The notes: generated by a model not told the origin, from the sequence alone. A stretch of 64,000 nucleotides of DNA from Symbiodinium natans (GCA_905221605.1 CAJNDS010002320.1:258440-322439), one strand, 5' to 3'; positions 27,891 through 40,879 are shown, counted from the stretch's first letter. Translations and numbers: made by a program.

Positions 27891-29875
27891 GAAACCCTAA
27901 ACCCTAAACCCTAAAACCTAAACCCTGACACCCCAAACCTACACCTGAAAGGCCACAAGCCATCCCTTTGCGCCTTGATACGCCACTCTCAAAGCCCCCT
28001 CCCCCCCCCACCCTGCCCCCATTTTTAAAGCTCCCTCTCCCCTGAACCCTATACCCTCAGCCGTGAAAATCCCAGGCCCTGAGCCCTCAATCCCTCAACC
28101 CCAAGACCCAAAAGACTGAACCTTGAACCCTGAACCCTAAACCCTAAACCCTAGACCCTACACCCTAAACCCTAAACCCTTAACCCTAAAGGCCCTAAAC
28201 CCTAAACCCTAAAGTCTATTGCACAACACGCATACAGGGCTCACGAGACCGACTAAGGCAGCCCCAGACCCCAAGCCCGAAGGAGCAGAAGGAGAAGGAA
28301 GAAGCCGCCACCCGGCGCGAGGTGCGGTGCGCTTCTGGGTGGGCTTGGAGGTAGGGTTTAGGGTTTAGGGTTTAGGGTTCAGGGTTCAGGGTTTAGGGTT
28401 CAGGGTTCAGGGTTCAGGGTTTGGGGTCAGGGCTGAGGGTGTAGGCTGCAGGATTTACTGCAAACCTAAGTACCCCATTTTGGGACCCTAAACCCTAAGT
28501 GCAGGAGCGGGAGCAGGCGGTGGCCGCTACGGAGCTCGAGGCACCTGCTCGAGTAGAGGCCCGCATGTATCCGCACGTTTAGGGTTTAGGGTTTAGGGTT
28601 CAGGGTTTAGGGTTTAGGGTTTAGGGTTCAGGGTTTAGGGTTTAGGGTTTAGGGTATGTCGTGGATGTAGGGCTTCCAACATATTCAAGGGAGGATTGCG
28701 TCAAGGTGAAATTCCTGAATCCCTCCCAAGACCCAAGCCCCAAGCTGCAAACCCTTGAACCTTAAACTGAGGACCCTAAATCGTAAACCTATTCCCTAAA
28801 CGGACCTTAGGGGTCATTTAGGGGCTATTTGGGGGCTAACTACTAAGGTATATGGAGATTATAAGTTATATGCAGGGGTTATTTGGGGAATAAGATGAAG
28901 GGGTCCTTCCTTGTACCCCTTGCTACTGCTTTCCGCGCAGGTGACGTTGGCCAGCCGCCCGTTTGGCATGACCCCAGCGAGCAAAGGTGGGCAGAGGGTT
29001 TAGGGTGCAGGGTTTAGGGTTAGGGTTCAGGTTTAGGGTTTAGTGTTTAGGGTTTAGGGTTCAGGGCATGATGGTACAGACTGTTGGAGATCACCACCCA
29101 CCCAGGGGTGGGCGCTGCGTTCCTTCTCAGTCGGTGAATCAGCGTAGGTGCAGGAGTATTCGGACTCGCCATGTGTTGGGGAATGCAGAGAAGGCCAAAG
29201 GTGACCGAATGCTGCACCAACTGTGCCTGATCTTTTCCGTGAGCCAACCACAACATATTGCCTCTGTGGGGTCGCAAGTTGAGACTCAGATGCGTTGGCA
29301 CCTGTTGAGACAGAGCCCAGAGCAGGATGAGGTGCGGATAAAGTGCTTGGATTACGGATTTTGAACGGGCAAGCGATGAAGTCGAACCTTTCGCATGTTG
29401 TCCCGACCTGCAAGGTTCCCCTTGAGGTATCACGCAATATGTGTAGCAGAATGTCCTGGTGCGGCGCTGCCTCCGCCCTGTATTCTGCTGTGGACTTCCA
29501 TTTCCATTTCCATTTCCATTCCATTTCCATTTAGGGTTTAGGGTTTAGGGTTTAGGCCCTTGCGTCGCAAAGTCGAAGCTCAGGCGCAAGCCGTGTACAT
29601 CTTCATATGCAGATGGCTATGATTGAAGTCTGAAGGCTTCTGGGCGCTTCGTCTGCTGGTACCTTCTTGGAGGGTTAGGGTTTAGGTCTCAGGGTTTAGG
29701 ATCAGCTGTTTGCGGTGAGCGAAACCCTGCACCATAAACCTGAAACCCTAAGCCCTCACCCCTGAATTCCTACCCTAAAAGCCCTAACCCTCAACCACTC
29801 AACACTTAGACCTAAAGCCCTAAACCCCTAAAAGTCCTAAACAACTCTAAACCGCCAAAATCCTAAACCCCACAG

Positions 29876-30065
29876 CCCTAAACCCTAAACCCCCAAAACC
29901 CAAAGCGACCCTAAACCCTAAGCCCTAAACCCTAAACCCTAAACCCTAAACCCACCTAAACCCTAAACCCTAAACCCTAAACCCTGAACCCTAAACCCTA
30001 AACCCTAAACCCTAAACCCTAACCCTAAGCCCCAAAAACCCTAATCTCGAAGCCCTAAACCCCAA
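29876..30065 (-). repeat. Telomere-like array (CCCTAAA)
   Basis: About 20 mostly perfect CCCTAAA units on the + strand with single-base variants at both ends. Confidence 0.9.
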
Positions 30066-30383
30066 GCCGCAGGCTCGGGCTATGTCGTGCTGAAGACCTC
30101 TGAAGGAAAGCCCGCCATCAAGGCGTGGTCTCTTGATTTTCTAAAATAGGGTTTAGGGTTTAGGGTTTAGGGTTTAGGCTTTAGGGGTTAGGGCTTAGGG
30201 CTTAGGGTTCTAGGGTTAAGGGTTTTAGGGTTTAGGGTTTAGGGTTAAGGGTTGAGGGTTTAGGGTTTAGGGGTTTAGGGGTTTAGGGGTTTAGGGGTTT
30301 AGGGGTTTGGGGTTTAGGTTTCTTAGGATGGAGTGCCGAGGGTTCAGTCGAGTTGCACCCTACACCCCGAAACCCCCAGCATG

Positions 30384-30508
30384 CTTAGGGTTTAGGGTTT
30401 AGGGTTTAGGGTTTAGGGTTTAGGGTTTAGGGTTTAGGGTTTAGGGTTTAGGGTTTAGGGTTTAGGGTTTAGGGTTTAGGGTTTAGGGTTTAGGGTTTAG
30501 GGTTTAGG
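30384..30508 (+). repeat. Telomere-like array (TTTAGGG), nearly perfect
   Basis: About 18 consecutive perfect TTTAGGG units. Its homogeneity suggests recent synthesis or amplification. Confidence 0.95.
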
Positions 30509-30681
30509 ATGAACTCAGCAGTACCAAGGCTGGTGTTCGGCCCGGCTGGCGCGTGGCAGAAGTGGCTGGGCAGAGCGTTGCGGGCATGGAGGCCGGACGC
30601 TGTCTTCCAGGGGTTTAGGGCCTTTCGGGGTTTGGGGGTTACGGGGCTTAGGGGTTTAGGGGTTTATTAGTGGCCAGAGCC

Positions 30682-30716
30682 CTAAACCCCAAACCCTCAT
30701 CCTTCAACCCTAAACC

Positions 30717-30762
<46 letters not shown>

Positions 30763-30870
30763 ACCCTAAACCCTAAACCCTAAACTCTAAACCCTAAGCC
30801 CTAAACCCTAAACCCTAAACCCTCAACCCTAAACCCTAAACCCGAAACCCACCTTAGCCCGAAACCCTCA
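30682..30870 (-). repeat. Telomere-like array with CCCTCAA block
   Basis: Starts with CCCTAAA, passes into about eight CCCTCAA units, then returns to CCCTAAA. The variant is confined to one block. Confidence 0.9.
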
Positions 30871-32045
30871 CCTGCGAACCCGAAACGCAAAGATGCACAG
30901 CCAGGGCACGGAGGTTCAAGCCGTGCTGAAGGCCAGGACGGAATCCTTCTTCTTTTGGGGGTTTAGGGTTTAGGGTTTAGGGTTTAGGGTTCAGGGTTTA
31001 GGGTTTAGGGTTTAAGGATGGAGTGTTGAGGCTCCAGGGCTCAAGGCTTCGGGTTGCACCTACACCCCTAAACCCTAGGCATGGGTTTAGGGTGTAGGGT
31101 GTAGGGTGTAGGGTATAGGGTATAGGGTTTAGGGTTTAGGGTTTAGGGTTTAGGGTTTTGGGTTTAGGGAGATTGACGATAGGAGAACATGGTTTGAGGC
31201 TTAGGGCTTTGGAGGAAGGAACTTTGGAATAAGCTTTCAACGTAGCCTTGGTGCTCAAAGAACTCGTGAAAACATGCAGGTTGTAGCACATTGACAAGAA
31301 GAACTCTCAGAAGAACTCAGAACCCGGAACTGTATCCCCTAAACCCTAAACCCTAAACGTTTTTTGTGTTTTTTGTGGGCGAGGGGGGGGGGGGGGGGGG
31401 GGCAAACCCTGCAAACCCTAGGCCGAACAGTGTGCAAAAGCGCACCCTGATTTTTTCTGTTGAAGAGGCACCCATATAGAGTCATTTTGCATGAACCCCT
31501 TGTCTCCATTCCATAGAGTTTATAGGGTTTAGGGTTCAGAAACAGTAAGTTTACCTAGGCTTTGAGGTCTTAGGGTTTAGGGTTGTAAGCTTAGGATTTG
31601 GGTTAAAGGGATGTCAGGTTTGCAGCTTCAGAATTTAGGGTTTCGGGTTCGTTTTCAGGGTTCAGGGTTTTACCGGTGTTTTTCGATGATGGAGGATGTG
31701 GGTTGGCGGTTGGGCGTGGATATAGGCCATTCATTTGTAGTTCCTTGCAAATGTGCCCCCTGAGCCTTCTGAGTATGGGAGCCCCAGCAACATCGAGCCT
31801 AAGCGAATCGGAGTATTCTCCTTCCTCGAAAGTTGCAACTGTTTCCCTTTGAAGGTCTGCGATAGGCCGAACTTGCACCTTCTTCCCTAGACCGGAACCC
31901 AATGCCTAGCATCACTTCCCAAGGAAGCCTCGTTGCCGATCGCGGTTGTCTTCGAGGCCGTCCCAGAGAATGGCGACTTCTGTGTGGCCTGCCAGGCAGA
32001 CTGCTAGGGTCTGGGACTTTGCATTTGGGGCCGCCAGAGGGATGG

Positions 32046-32150
32046 GGTTAGGGTTTAGGGTTTAGGGGTTAGGGGTTTAGGGTTTAGGGTTTAGGGTTTA
32101 GGGTTTAGGGTTTAGGGCTTAGGGTTTAGGGTTTAGGGTTCAGGGCAACT
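32046..32150 (+). repeat. Telomere-like array (TTTAGGG)
   Basis: About 14 TTTAGGG units with a few AGGGGTT variants. Confidence 0.9.
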
Positions 32151-32229
32151 TCCAAACCCCGAATGGGCTCCAGACCCTAAATCCCCCCCCCCCCCCCACG
32201 GCGCTGAATCCCAATTCAACGCTACCCCC

Positions 32230-32327
32230 TTGGTAGCACAGTGGTGTTGGGGTTATGGGTCCCGTATAAACTAGCCAGCTCAAAAAAAAGGTGCCCCTGA
32301 TTTCATAGCGATTACTGGGATACTAAC
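32230..32327. mobile_element. MITE-like element, CTTGGTAGC family, uninterrupted
   Basis: Left end CTTGGTAGCACAGTGGTG, right end ATTACTGGGATACTAA as an imperfect inverted match. This copy has no array inside and serves as reference for the copies at 36865-37005 and 52425-52584. Confidence 0.6.
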
Positions 32328-32392
32328 ACCCTCCCCTGTCCTGGGGTTCTGGGTTTTGGAGTGCCTGCGGCCGGTGAAGCCCACGCCCAACA

Positions 32393-32523
32393 GATCCATG
32401 TACCTATGTAGTATATACTTGGGCCCTAAAGCTACTATATAGGCACCCCTTTCAGGCCTAAGTATATGCTTGGGCCCTAAAGCTACTATATCGGAACCCC
32501 TTTAAGGGTACATGGATCCTTAG
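32393..32523. mobile_element. MITE-like element, GGATCCATGTAC family
   Basis: Ends GATCCATGTACCTATGTAG and GGGTACATGGATCC are inverted. The interior repeats CTTGGGCCCTAAAGCTACTA twice. Relatives: 38019-38129, 42372-42471, and a left end at 35886. Confidence 0.7.
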
Positions 32524-32612
32524 GGACAATGCAACATGTCCAGATCATCTCAGGAAGCCCTGGATCTCAAGGTTGCAAGGCTTAGGAATTTAGGGTTTGG
32601 GGTTTTAAGTTT

Positions 32613-32850
32613 AGGGGTTTAGGGGTTCCCTAAACCCCTAAACTCCTAAATAACCCCTAAACCCCTAAACCCCTAAACCCCTAAATCCCTAAACCCCTAA
32701 ACCCCCAAACCCCTAAACCCCTAAACCCCTAAACCCCTAAACCCCAAACCCTAAACCCTAAACCCCAAACCCTAAACCCCTAAACCCTAAAACCCCTAAA
32801 CCCTAAACCCTAAACCCTAAACCCTAAACCCTAAACCCTATAGACACTAT
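32613..32850 (-). repeat. Telomere-like array with octamer block
   Basis: First part made of the eight-base variant CCCCTAAA, last part of the standard CCCTAAA heptamer. It follows a short array in the opposite orientation. Confidence 0.9.
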
Positions 32851-32961
32851 TTTTTGGGGGCGAGATGTCCCTCCCCGAGCCGATGAGGAGATCCTCCCGC
32901 AGCCGAGCTTCTCGCGCAAGATGCGCCGCGGCTGCAGAATGTGCTTGCCTTCCGGACACAA

Positions 32962-33065
32962 GGGTTTAGGGTTTATAGGGTTTAGGGTTTAGGGTGTAGG
33001 GTGTAGGGTTTAGGGTTTAGGGTTTAGGGTTTAGGGTTTAGGGTTTAGGGTTTAGGGTTTAGGGA
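32962..33065 (+). repeat. Telomere-like array (TTTAGGG)
   Basis: About 14 units, including a few TGTAGGG variants at the start. Confidence 0.9.
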
Positions 33066-33933
33066 TGTAGCCCAAACTGAGAGTTTATGCATGCTGCAAG
33101 ACCTACTGAATCTTAGCAGGGTCCTACCCTACATATTCCCTTGAGGCACCTACTTCCCTCAAACCCAGAATTCAGGGTTTCGGGTTTAGGGCTTGGTGTT
33201 ACTAAGAACCAGCAAGAACGAGGCTCTTCTGGATGCCCTAATAGAGGCGCGGGCCCCAGACCGTGCAGACAACTCGTACTGTCGTACAGGAAATCCTCAA
33301 CCCTAAGCCCTAAACCCTCAACCCTAAAACTCTAAGCCCTTAACATAAGCCCTTCAAGACCTAAAAGCCCATGAAGCATCAGAAGCCCGTTTGGACCCTG
33401 AAAGCCTTGGAACCGGATAACCCAAATCGCCCTAGCCCTAACCCAGGGCCTTAGGGTTTAGGGTTTAGGGTTTAAGGGTTTAGGGTTTAGGGTTTGCAGG
33501 CGCACGAAGCCTCCCGACAAGCGGCGCTGCGTGAACTGCGTGGAGGCGGCCGAAGCAGATGCGGAGGCGGAGGCACGAGTGTTGGGTTCCCTAAATCAAT
33601 TCACAAGTGTCAGACTGCCACTGTATCATATTCAGATGTCGGCAGAACGCATACGTATAATACATATACCTCATTCTATGTTGTATCACTGGCTGCCGCG
33701 TGTTGATCCAGGTCAAAAGCGAGGCTGCCACTGGAGGCTATGCGGAAGCTGCGGCAAATGGCTCGGTGCTTAGATTAGATTCCAAGCAGGAGCCTTTAAA
33801 AAACGAGGCCTTGAAGAGGCTACCTCGAGGTTCCTTCTCCTACGGTGGGTAGCGGTTTTCTTGCTCACTTTGGGATTCTTAAGCTGTTTCGGAAGGAACT
33901 AAAAGTGCTCGGGCAAGTGGTTGTATGACATAC

Positions 33934-34044
33934 TGTTGGTTAGCAGGGAATGGGGGAATGAGGTATCCCATATCATGCCTGAAAGGGTATATATATATAC
34001 ATATATATAGAGCCCCTAATTCCCTCATTCTCTGCGAACCAACC
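33934..34044. mobile_element. MITE-like element, GGAATGAGGG family
   Basis: Ends TTGGTTAGCAGGGAATG and CATTCTCTGCGAACCAA are inverted; the centre has TA dinucleotide runs. Confidence 0.65.
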
Positions 34045-35652
34045 GTAAGATGATGATGTGTGATGATGCTGGCTGCCATGGCTCCTGCTCGCCCTGGCCG
34101 ACGGAGTTCAGTGCGCGCCTCAGCTTCCGTTCTCTACTTGGAGGTTCATGGTACTTATGAACCATGTGGAGGTTACCCGAAACCCTAAACCCTAAAACCC
34201 ACCCTAAACCCTAAAACCCTTTCTATTTGGGGTTCTACTTTTTGGATCCTCCAAGGGGTCTGGGCTTCTCTAGCGCGCCTTGTCACATGTGAGTTAACGC
34301 ACGCTTTGGGATGGAAGTAATGCAAGGGATCTGCTGTGATGTTTAGGTTTAGGGTTAAGGGCTTAGGGTTTAGGGTTTGGGGTTTAGGGTTTAGGGTTTT
34401 GCCAGTGTCAACCCTGGCACCCTTATCGCACATGGTCTTAAGGTGAGGGCTCCACTGACCCCAGCTGTTACAATCCCTCAACCCCTCCACGCGAAAACGC
34501 CCAGGCCGCCAAATGCCGAAAAACTCAACGCCCCAAACTCCAAGCCCTAAACCCTAAACTCTAAACCCTAAACCCTCAACCCTAAACCCTAAATCTCCCT
34601 CCCTAAGGCCTTCTGGGTCCTCATGGAGAGCAAACTTTCTCAACTAAACCCTGAAACCATAGCAAGGTCCCTCGACTCCAAGCCGCCAAACCCTGAAACC
34701 ACTAAGTTCACCGGATAGCCCCTAAACCCCAAACTCCAAGCCGTAAACCCTAAACTCTACACCCGAAACCCTAAACCCTAAACCCTAAACCCTAAACCCT
34801 AAACCTTCAACCCTAGGCAGAACCCCGGTTCGCGATACGCCCTTAGAGTACTCAGCCCTCACACGACCCTCGGGTGGACTCTGGTCCTACTGTCCTTAAC
34901 TTCGCACAGGTGGCAGGTCTCGGCCGCACGAGGTCTGCCTGACAAGATTATCAGCCAAGAGTGTCCCTAAACCCTAAACCCTAAACCCTAAACCCTAAAC
35001 CCTAAACCCTAAACCCTAAACCCTAAACCCTAAACCCTAAACCCTTCTAGGTGTTTTGTGTGGGACTCATGGGTTGTCTGGGGTTGCCGAAGGTATTTCC
35101 GGTCTCCCTTGGCAGCAACACGAGCAAAGATGTGTTGACCGTGGCGTACGGCTGTCGGGCTGCAGGGTTTAGGGTTTAGGGTTTAGGATTTAGGGTTTAG
35201 GGTTTAGGGTTTAGGGTTTGGGGTGTGGGTGTGGGGTGTGGGGTTTAGGGTTTAGGGTTTAGGGTTTAGGGTTTAGGGTGAAGATGTGAGCGTTCGGGTC
35301 TCAAGGTTTGAAGGGTGCCGCCTTTTCACTGGTCTCTAGGCTGGTCAGTTCATCAAGACATCAGGGACATGCGACTGTCTTTACAGGGCTTCACAGGCGG
35401 TATCCCTAAACCCTAAACCCGAAACCCCAAACCCTAAACCCTAAACCCCAAACCCCCAACCCTAAAGCCTAGACCCTAGACCCTAAAGATCGGGTCGAAG
35501 GCTGGTGGTGGTTCCTCATGATAGAGGCAGGGCTGAGGCAACCTGATTGATGAAACACGAATCCTTAGGCTAAAATAGCCCCAAAACCTTATTTTAAAAA
35601 CAAGGCTTTTGGGCCCAAAAAGCCTTGAAATAAGAGGCCTCGGAGCCTTAGG

Positions 35653-35787
35653 ACCCTAAACCCTAAACCCTAAACCCTAAACCCTAAACCCTAAACCCTA
35701 AACCCTAAACCCTAAACCCTAAACCCTAAACCCTAAACCCTAAACCCTAAACCCTAAATCCTAAACCCTAAACCCTAAACCCTAAAG
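35653..35787 (-). repeat. Telomere-like array (CCCTAAA), nearly perfect
   Basis: About 19 units with one CCTAAAT variant. Confidence 0.95.
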
Positions 35788-36864
35788 CTAGCTACCTTGA
35801 CAGGGGCACGCAGCGGACTTGTGCAGCTTTCTGGCGCAAGGCATTCTGCCGGTGCGGGAGCCCAGGATCCATCGCTAGACACCCTGAAGGATCCATGTAC
35901 CCGTTTCGGGTTTAGGGTTTAGGGTTTAGGGTATATGACTATATCTACGTATACCCCAAGCCAACCCTGAACCCCAAAACAATTTGTACGGTTTACTCTA
36001 AAGTAGGGAAAGGAAAGGAAGTGCAAAGTGCAGATGGTGAGGCACGCCGCGCGCTGCAGCAGCCCCTGCGAGGCAGTCCCCGAGGCCGGGGGGGCTAGAT
36101 AGGGTTCAGGGCTTCTAGGGTTTAGGGTTTAGGGTTTGGGGATAGGGTTTAGGGTTCAAGGTTTAGGGTTTAGAGGGTAGGTTTGAGGGTTTTAGGGAAA
36201 GCTGGAGTTGTCCATGCAACATGGAAGTGCAAAGATGTGTTTTGCATCGGAGGCTGTTGTGCAATGCTTACCTTGCTTCCCAGGCCCCTGGGAGGATCCA
36301 ACAAATAGAGCCCCCCAAAGAGTACCCTATACTACCATCGGGGCATTCTTAGGAACGCTTAAGGGGACCTAGTTTTTGGATTAGCTTACTTTCGTTTCGT
36401 TGCTGCATCGGATCAAGCCGTTTCAAGCTTCGCCTCTGCTTTCATCAACCTCGAGCTCCTGGCACCCGCCGGGTCGCGAGTTTCTGGAGCAGCAGCCTGG
36501 AAAAGCATTGGCCCCCAAACTTCTGGGAGGATCAAAAAACACATCCCCTCAAGGGTTCCTAGCAACGACCCAATAGTAGTGCAGGGTACTACCTGTGGGG
36601 CTCTATTTTTTGGATCCTCTCAGGGGTCTAAGGGGTGGTGTGCTGCGCAATTGAACCGATAGGCGTTGTGATGACTTCCGACAGAGTTTTTACCCTAAAC
36701 CCTACCCCCTAATCCCTAACCCTAAACCCTAAACCCTAAACCCCAAACCCTAAACCCTAAACCCTAAACCCTAAACCCTAAACCATGAGGATGCCTGCGC
36801 CTAACCATGAGTTTGTCCTCACACCAAGGTCGCCATGCAGTCATCTTCAGAGGACAGGAAGAAC

Positions 36865-37005
36865 CTTGGCAGCCCAGTGGTGCCCTTTACCCTCTTTTTT
36901 GTTCTGGCTTTCCCCTATAAGGTAACCCTAAACCCTAAACCCTAAGCCCTAACCCCTAAACCCTAAACCCTAAACCCATTTTAGTATGGTTACTGGGCTA
37001 CCAAG
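36865..37005. mobile_element. CTTGGCAGC-family MITE interrupted by a telomere-like array
   Basis: Left end CTTGGCAGCCCAGTGGTGCC, right end GGTTACTGGGCTACCAAG. Between them, 36922-36977 is a CCCTAAA array, absent from the copy at 32230-32327. Confidence 0.65.
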
Positions 37006-37635
37006 GAACGATCAAGCAGCGAATGCTGCAACACCACCTTCATCCCCTCGTCCTTGCACCCAAGAAGAGCTGCTGAAGCGGCCTTCTGCCTGGGTGTAGG
37101 GTTTAGGGCTTGGGGTTTAGGGTTTAGGGCTTAGGGTTTAGGGTTTAGGGTTTAGGGTTTAGGGTGTATTGCCAGACCAGTGGGCTTCTTAATGTCTTAA
37201 GAGGTTTTGGATTCCGAAGTAGGGGAGGGACATGGACGGCATGGCAGCAGGCGGGTAACTAGACCGGAAAGCATTAATAAGCAACCTGAACAACGGCAGG
37301 TCTGCAGGCGGCTTCAGAGAAAGAGCTGGGTGTAGGGTTAAGGGTTTAGGGTTCAGTGTTTAAGGTTTAGGGTCATGTGGTGGGCATGTCTACCGCAATG
37401 CTATGTGTCAGGCAGGGTGCTGTACTGGAAATGCGGCGTCAATAAGTCTCCCGGTAAAATGTCATGTGCTCCAATGTTGCCTTCACAAGCCAGAGCAATT
37501 GTGCCAAAGCACCTTTGCGGTTGCAGGGTCACTGGTTTGCTGCTCATTGTGGGGCGACCTGGGCCATTGGAAAGCTCAAGCCCTTGTCGCGAAACGGCTG
37601 CACACCTTCGTGCATACCGCTGGAAAAGCTTAGAT

Positions 37636-37743
37636 TACTATTTGCTTAAGAACCACCGCAAAATAGAAGCATATTCTTGCTTCTAAGGGCAATATAATCT
37701 TTTTTGTTCTTTCATTTTTTGGGGGGTTCTTAAGCAAATAGTA
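37636..37743. mobile_element. MITE-like element with 18 bp perfect inverted ends
   Basis: ACTATTTGCTTAAGAACC at 37637-37654 is the exact reverse complement of 37725-37742. A diverged relative lies at about 49606-49708. The element overlaps the end of an unrecognised open stretch (37375-37686). Confidence 0.75.
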
Positions 37744-38018
37744 GTAGAGGGCTTGGGAGACTTTGGAGGGAACTAAGGGTCAGCCCTTTTGCCAACAGCC
37801 CTTCAAACCCCCAAAACCCCAAATCCTGTAGAGCCTAAGCTCCTAATAAGCAAAACCCTAAACCCTAAACCCCAAACCCTAAACCCTAAACCCTAAAGCC
37901 TAAAGCCCTAAACCCTAAATCCCTAGCTGACCTTGCGCCACGATACGAGGCCTGTTTCATCGGCACGGCTTTACCCCCAAGCGCTAAACCCGGAACCGCA
38001 GCAGGCTTTTGTGATTCA

Positions 38019-38129
38019 CCCTAAGGATCCATGTACCCATATAGCATATACTTATAGGCCTTCAAGGGGGTTCCTATACGGCAGCTCTCGGGCGCAAGTG
38101 TATGCTATGTAGGTACATGGATCCTTTGG
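38019..38129. mobile_element. MITE-like element, GGATCCATGTAC family
   Basis: Ends CTAAGGATCCATGTACC and GGTACATGGATCC are inverted; the interior has matching ATAGCATATACTT / AGTGTATGCTAT. Confidence 0.75.
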
Positions 38130-38262
38130 GTTGGCTGAGGATCTTTGGCCCTACCGGTATGCCTCCAACGCCTCCAAAGTACGTGCCTGGGGCCCTTCGG
38201 CAGCAGCGAGCGGCACAAGCTGGAGTTGAGCAGTCGGCCCAGTGTTTCTCTTCAATTCCGGG

Positions 38263-38376
38263 CCTAAACCCTAAACCCTAAACCCTAACCCTAAACCCTA
38301 AACCCTAAACCCTAAACCCTAAACCCTAAACCCTAAACCCTAAACCCTAAACCCTAAACCCTAAACCCTAAACCCT
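38263..38376 (-). repeat. Telomere-like array (CCCTAAA)
   Basis: About 16 units, nearly uniform. Confidence 0.9.
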
Positions 38377-38817
38377 CAAAAGCATGGAAAGCTCAGGACC
38401 TGCCAAAAAGGCACAAGGATCTTTTCCAACTGCCGCTGGATTGAAGGGGCGATGAAAGAGACGGACCCAATGGCCGCTCGATCAAATTTTAGGGTTTAGG
38501 GTTTAGGGTTTAGGGTTTAGGGTTTAGGGTTGGGACGGTCTAGTACTCTGAACCCTAAGCCCTAAATCCCAAAGCCCTGAAGGCCTGCCCAGGTGTTTGC
38601 AGGCGTAATCTTGAGGGGATTTTAGGGTTGAGGGTTTAGGGTTTAGGGTTTAGGACGCAGTTCCCAAGCTACTTCAGAGGTCGGAATAATTACGAAGAAT
38701 ATTCCTTTGTGGTCCCTGTATAACTATACTATAATACCCCCCCTCAAGCCCCATTCTAATTATCTAGGCCCCTATGGTACACCCCGAGCCTTCTTGTGAC
38801 AAATGTGCACCTTCAGG

Positions 38818-38946
38818 GTCCTAAACCCTAAACCCTAAACCCTAAACCCTAAACAATAAACCCTGAACCCTGAACCCTGAACCCTAAACCCTAAACCCTA
38901 AACCCTAAACCCTAAACCCTAAACCCTAAACCCTAAACCCTAAACC
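38818..38946 (-). repeat. Telomere-like array with CCCTGAA block
   Basis: About 18 units; three consecutive CCCTGAA variants sit between standard units. Confidence 0.9.
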
Positions 38947-39232
38947 TTACAATTTGTGCTGCCAAATCCGAAAACATTGCGGGTTTTCCTAATCTCCCCC
39001 TCAAGGGCGCACGTGCCCATGTAGTAGGTATATGGGACCTAATGCTAGTGTACAGGGAGCCTGAACCCTGAACCCTGAACCCTGAACCCGAAACCCGAAA
39101 CCCGAAACCCTAAACCCTAAACCCTAAACCCTAAACCCCAAACGGCCCAAGTAGAATACCATACGGGTGCGTGGACCCTTCGGCCCGTAGCAGCGGTTTC
39201 GTGGTACTTATTAACCGCTTGTAACTGTACTT

Positions 39233-39387
39233 ACTTGAAGGTTCATGGTACTTACTAACCAGTTTTGACTGTACTAATAACTCTACTTACAATACCCCTA
39301 AAGGGCCTTATAGGGGTTATCCCACTTATAAGTAGGGTTATTTGCCCAGTTATAATTGGTTAGTAAGTACCATGAACCTCCAAGTAG
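39233..39387. mobile_element. MITE-like element, GGTTCATGGTACTTA family, uninterrupted
   Basis: Left end ACTTGAAGGTTCATGGTACT, right end AGTACCATGAACCTCCAAGT, inverted. Fragments flank it at about 39195-39232 and 39508-39540. It is the reference for the interrupted copy at 41753-42054. Confidence 0.75.
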
Positions 39388-39960
39388 GGTTACAACAAAA
39401 CTCCTTAAGTGCGCTGAGATGGTTGTAAGTACCGTTATGAGTACACCCAGATAACTAGAGGCGTACTCATCACGGTACTTCTCTCCATATCAGGGCGCTT
39501 AAGGAGTGAGTTGGTTAATAAGTACCATGAGCCTCCAAGTAGCATCGGGGCTTCTGAGGAGCCTGTGGCTTGAACGCTTAGGACCTGCACCAGGTCATCA
39601 GCAACAGCATCTTGGGGAAACTTTGGGAATCGTGTTTTTTTTTTTTATGTTTGCGTGCTATAGTTCCTAAGAAACAGCTGACGTTGTCATGTTTGCTAGG
39701 GCTTAGGGCTTAGGGCTTAGGGCTTAGGGTTTAGGGCTTAGGGTTTAGGGTTTAGGGTTTAGGGTTCAGGGTTCAGGGTTCAGGGTTCCAAGTTCAGTCA
39801 AGGCATCCTAACCTGCCGAATGCGTGGTGGCTGACCGGCTTACGCCACGCATGTTGAGGTCGGGTCGTTGCTTGATTGCGTCAGTGACTGGCGCGAAAGC
39901 CAGGTTGCTGCCAAGAGGAAATGGTTTAGGGTTTAGGGTTTAGGGTTTGGGGTTAAGGGT

Positions 39961-40476
39961 TTGCCTCAGCAACACTGCAATGCATCATCCGCCGCATGTT
40001 TCGCTCCAAACTCGTCTTCGCTCCATACTAGTCTTGCCAGCTGTCAGCTGCACGATCCATACCTGCCGAAGCGATTTCCTCTTGCCAGGGCTTGTTCTTT
40101 GGCCAAATGTTTTGGCCTGATGCTTGTCTGTTGCCTCAGAAGCAAGGTCACGGGGTCTGAGCAAGCCGTCCGAAGATTTTGTACACCTAGTTGTGTGCAG
40201 TTTCCGCGCATCAGATCCTTGTGCTGTCCTCGCATCTCATCCAGCAAGCATCACACTGTTTTTTATGCAACTTGTTGCTGCACTGGAGCTTGCGCTTGTG
40301 CAAACCGGGCTGTAATCGGTTTCAACTTCCGCCGAGTTCTAGTGCAAACAGCTACTCTGGTTCAAACCCAAAACCCCAAAACCCCCAAAAGCAGTTGGCT
40401 GCTCTGCGCCCTAAAAAGTCTAACGTTGGCAAAAGCACGAGAGCAACGTCAGAGCGGAGTTGTAAACTTCCAGTGA
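39961..40476 (+). other. 171-codon open stretch, unrecognised
   Basis: A frame rich in Ser, Cys and Ala without a known domain. It begins next to a G-strand array and contains PKTPK repeats near its end. No splice pattern or AGTCG enrichment supports it as a gene; probably fortuitous or a relic. Confidence 0.15.
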
Positions 40477-40879
40477 CTACTTGAACAGCCCCTATAGAGA
40501 GTTCTGCACTTCGCGCGCTCCGGAGCGCCCACATTTGACGCACGATGACTGCGGCCGGCTGTCGGTTTTAAGGTTTAGGGTTTAGGGTTTAGGGTTTAGG
40601 GTTTAGGGTTTTGGATGGCACGAACTTTCTCGCATGTCCGTATTGCTTCTTCGTAGTTAAATCTGCCGTTGTCTTAAGATCCCCATCCATGTGGCTTTGG
40701 TTCTTTCTCATCGGAAGGCGGTGGAGTTTAGGTGGCCCTCTCCGCAGCATATGATCCCCTAAAGCCTATAGCCTAAAACCCTAAGCCCTAAGCCCTAAGC
40801 CTTAAGCCCTAAGCCCTAAGCCCTAAGCCCCAAGCCCTAACCCTCTCTATCACATATTCATTTAAAGCTTAAAGGCCTT

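Noticed and set aside
37375-37686. Protein-coding gene of 103 codons
   Set aside because: Three frames overlap in the same direction with similar length, the 3' end lies in a MITE, and no motif is recognised.
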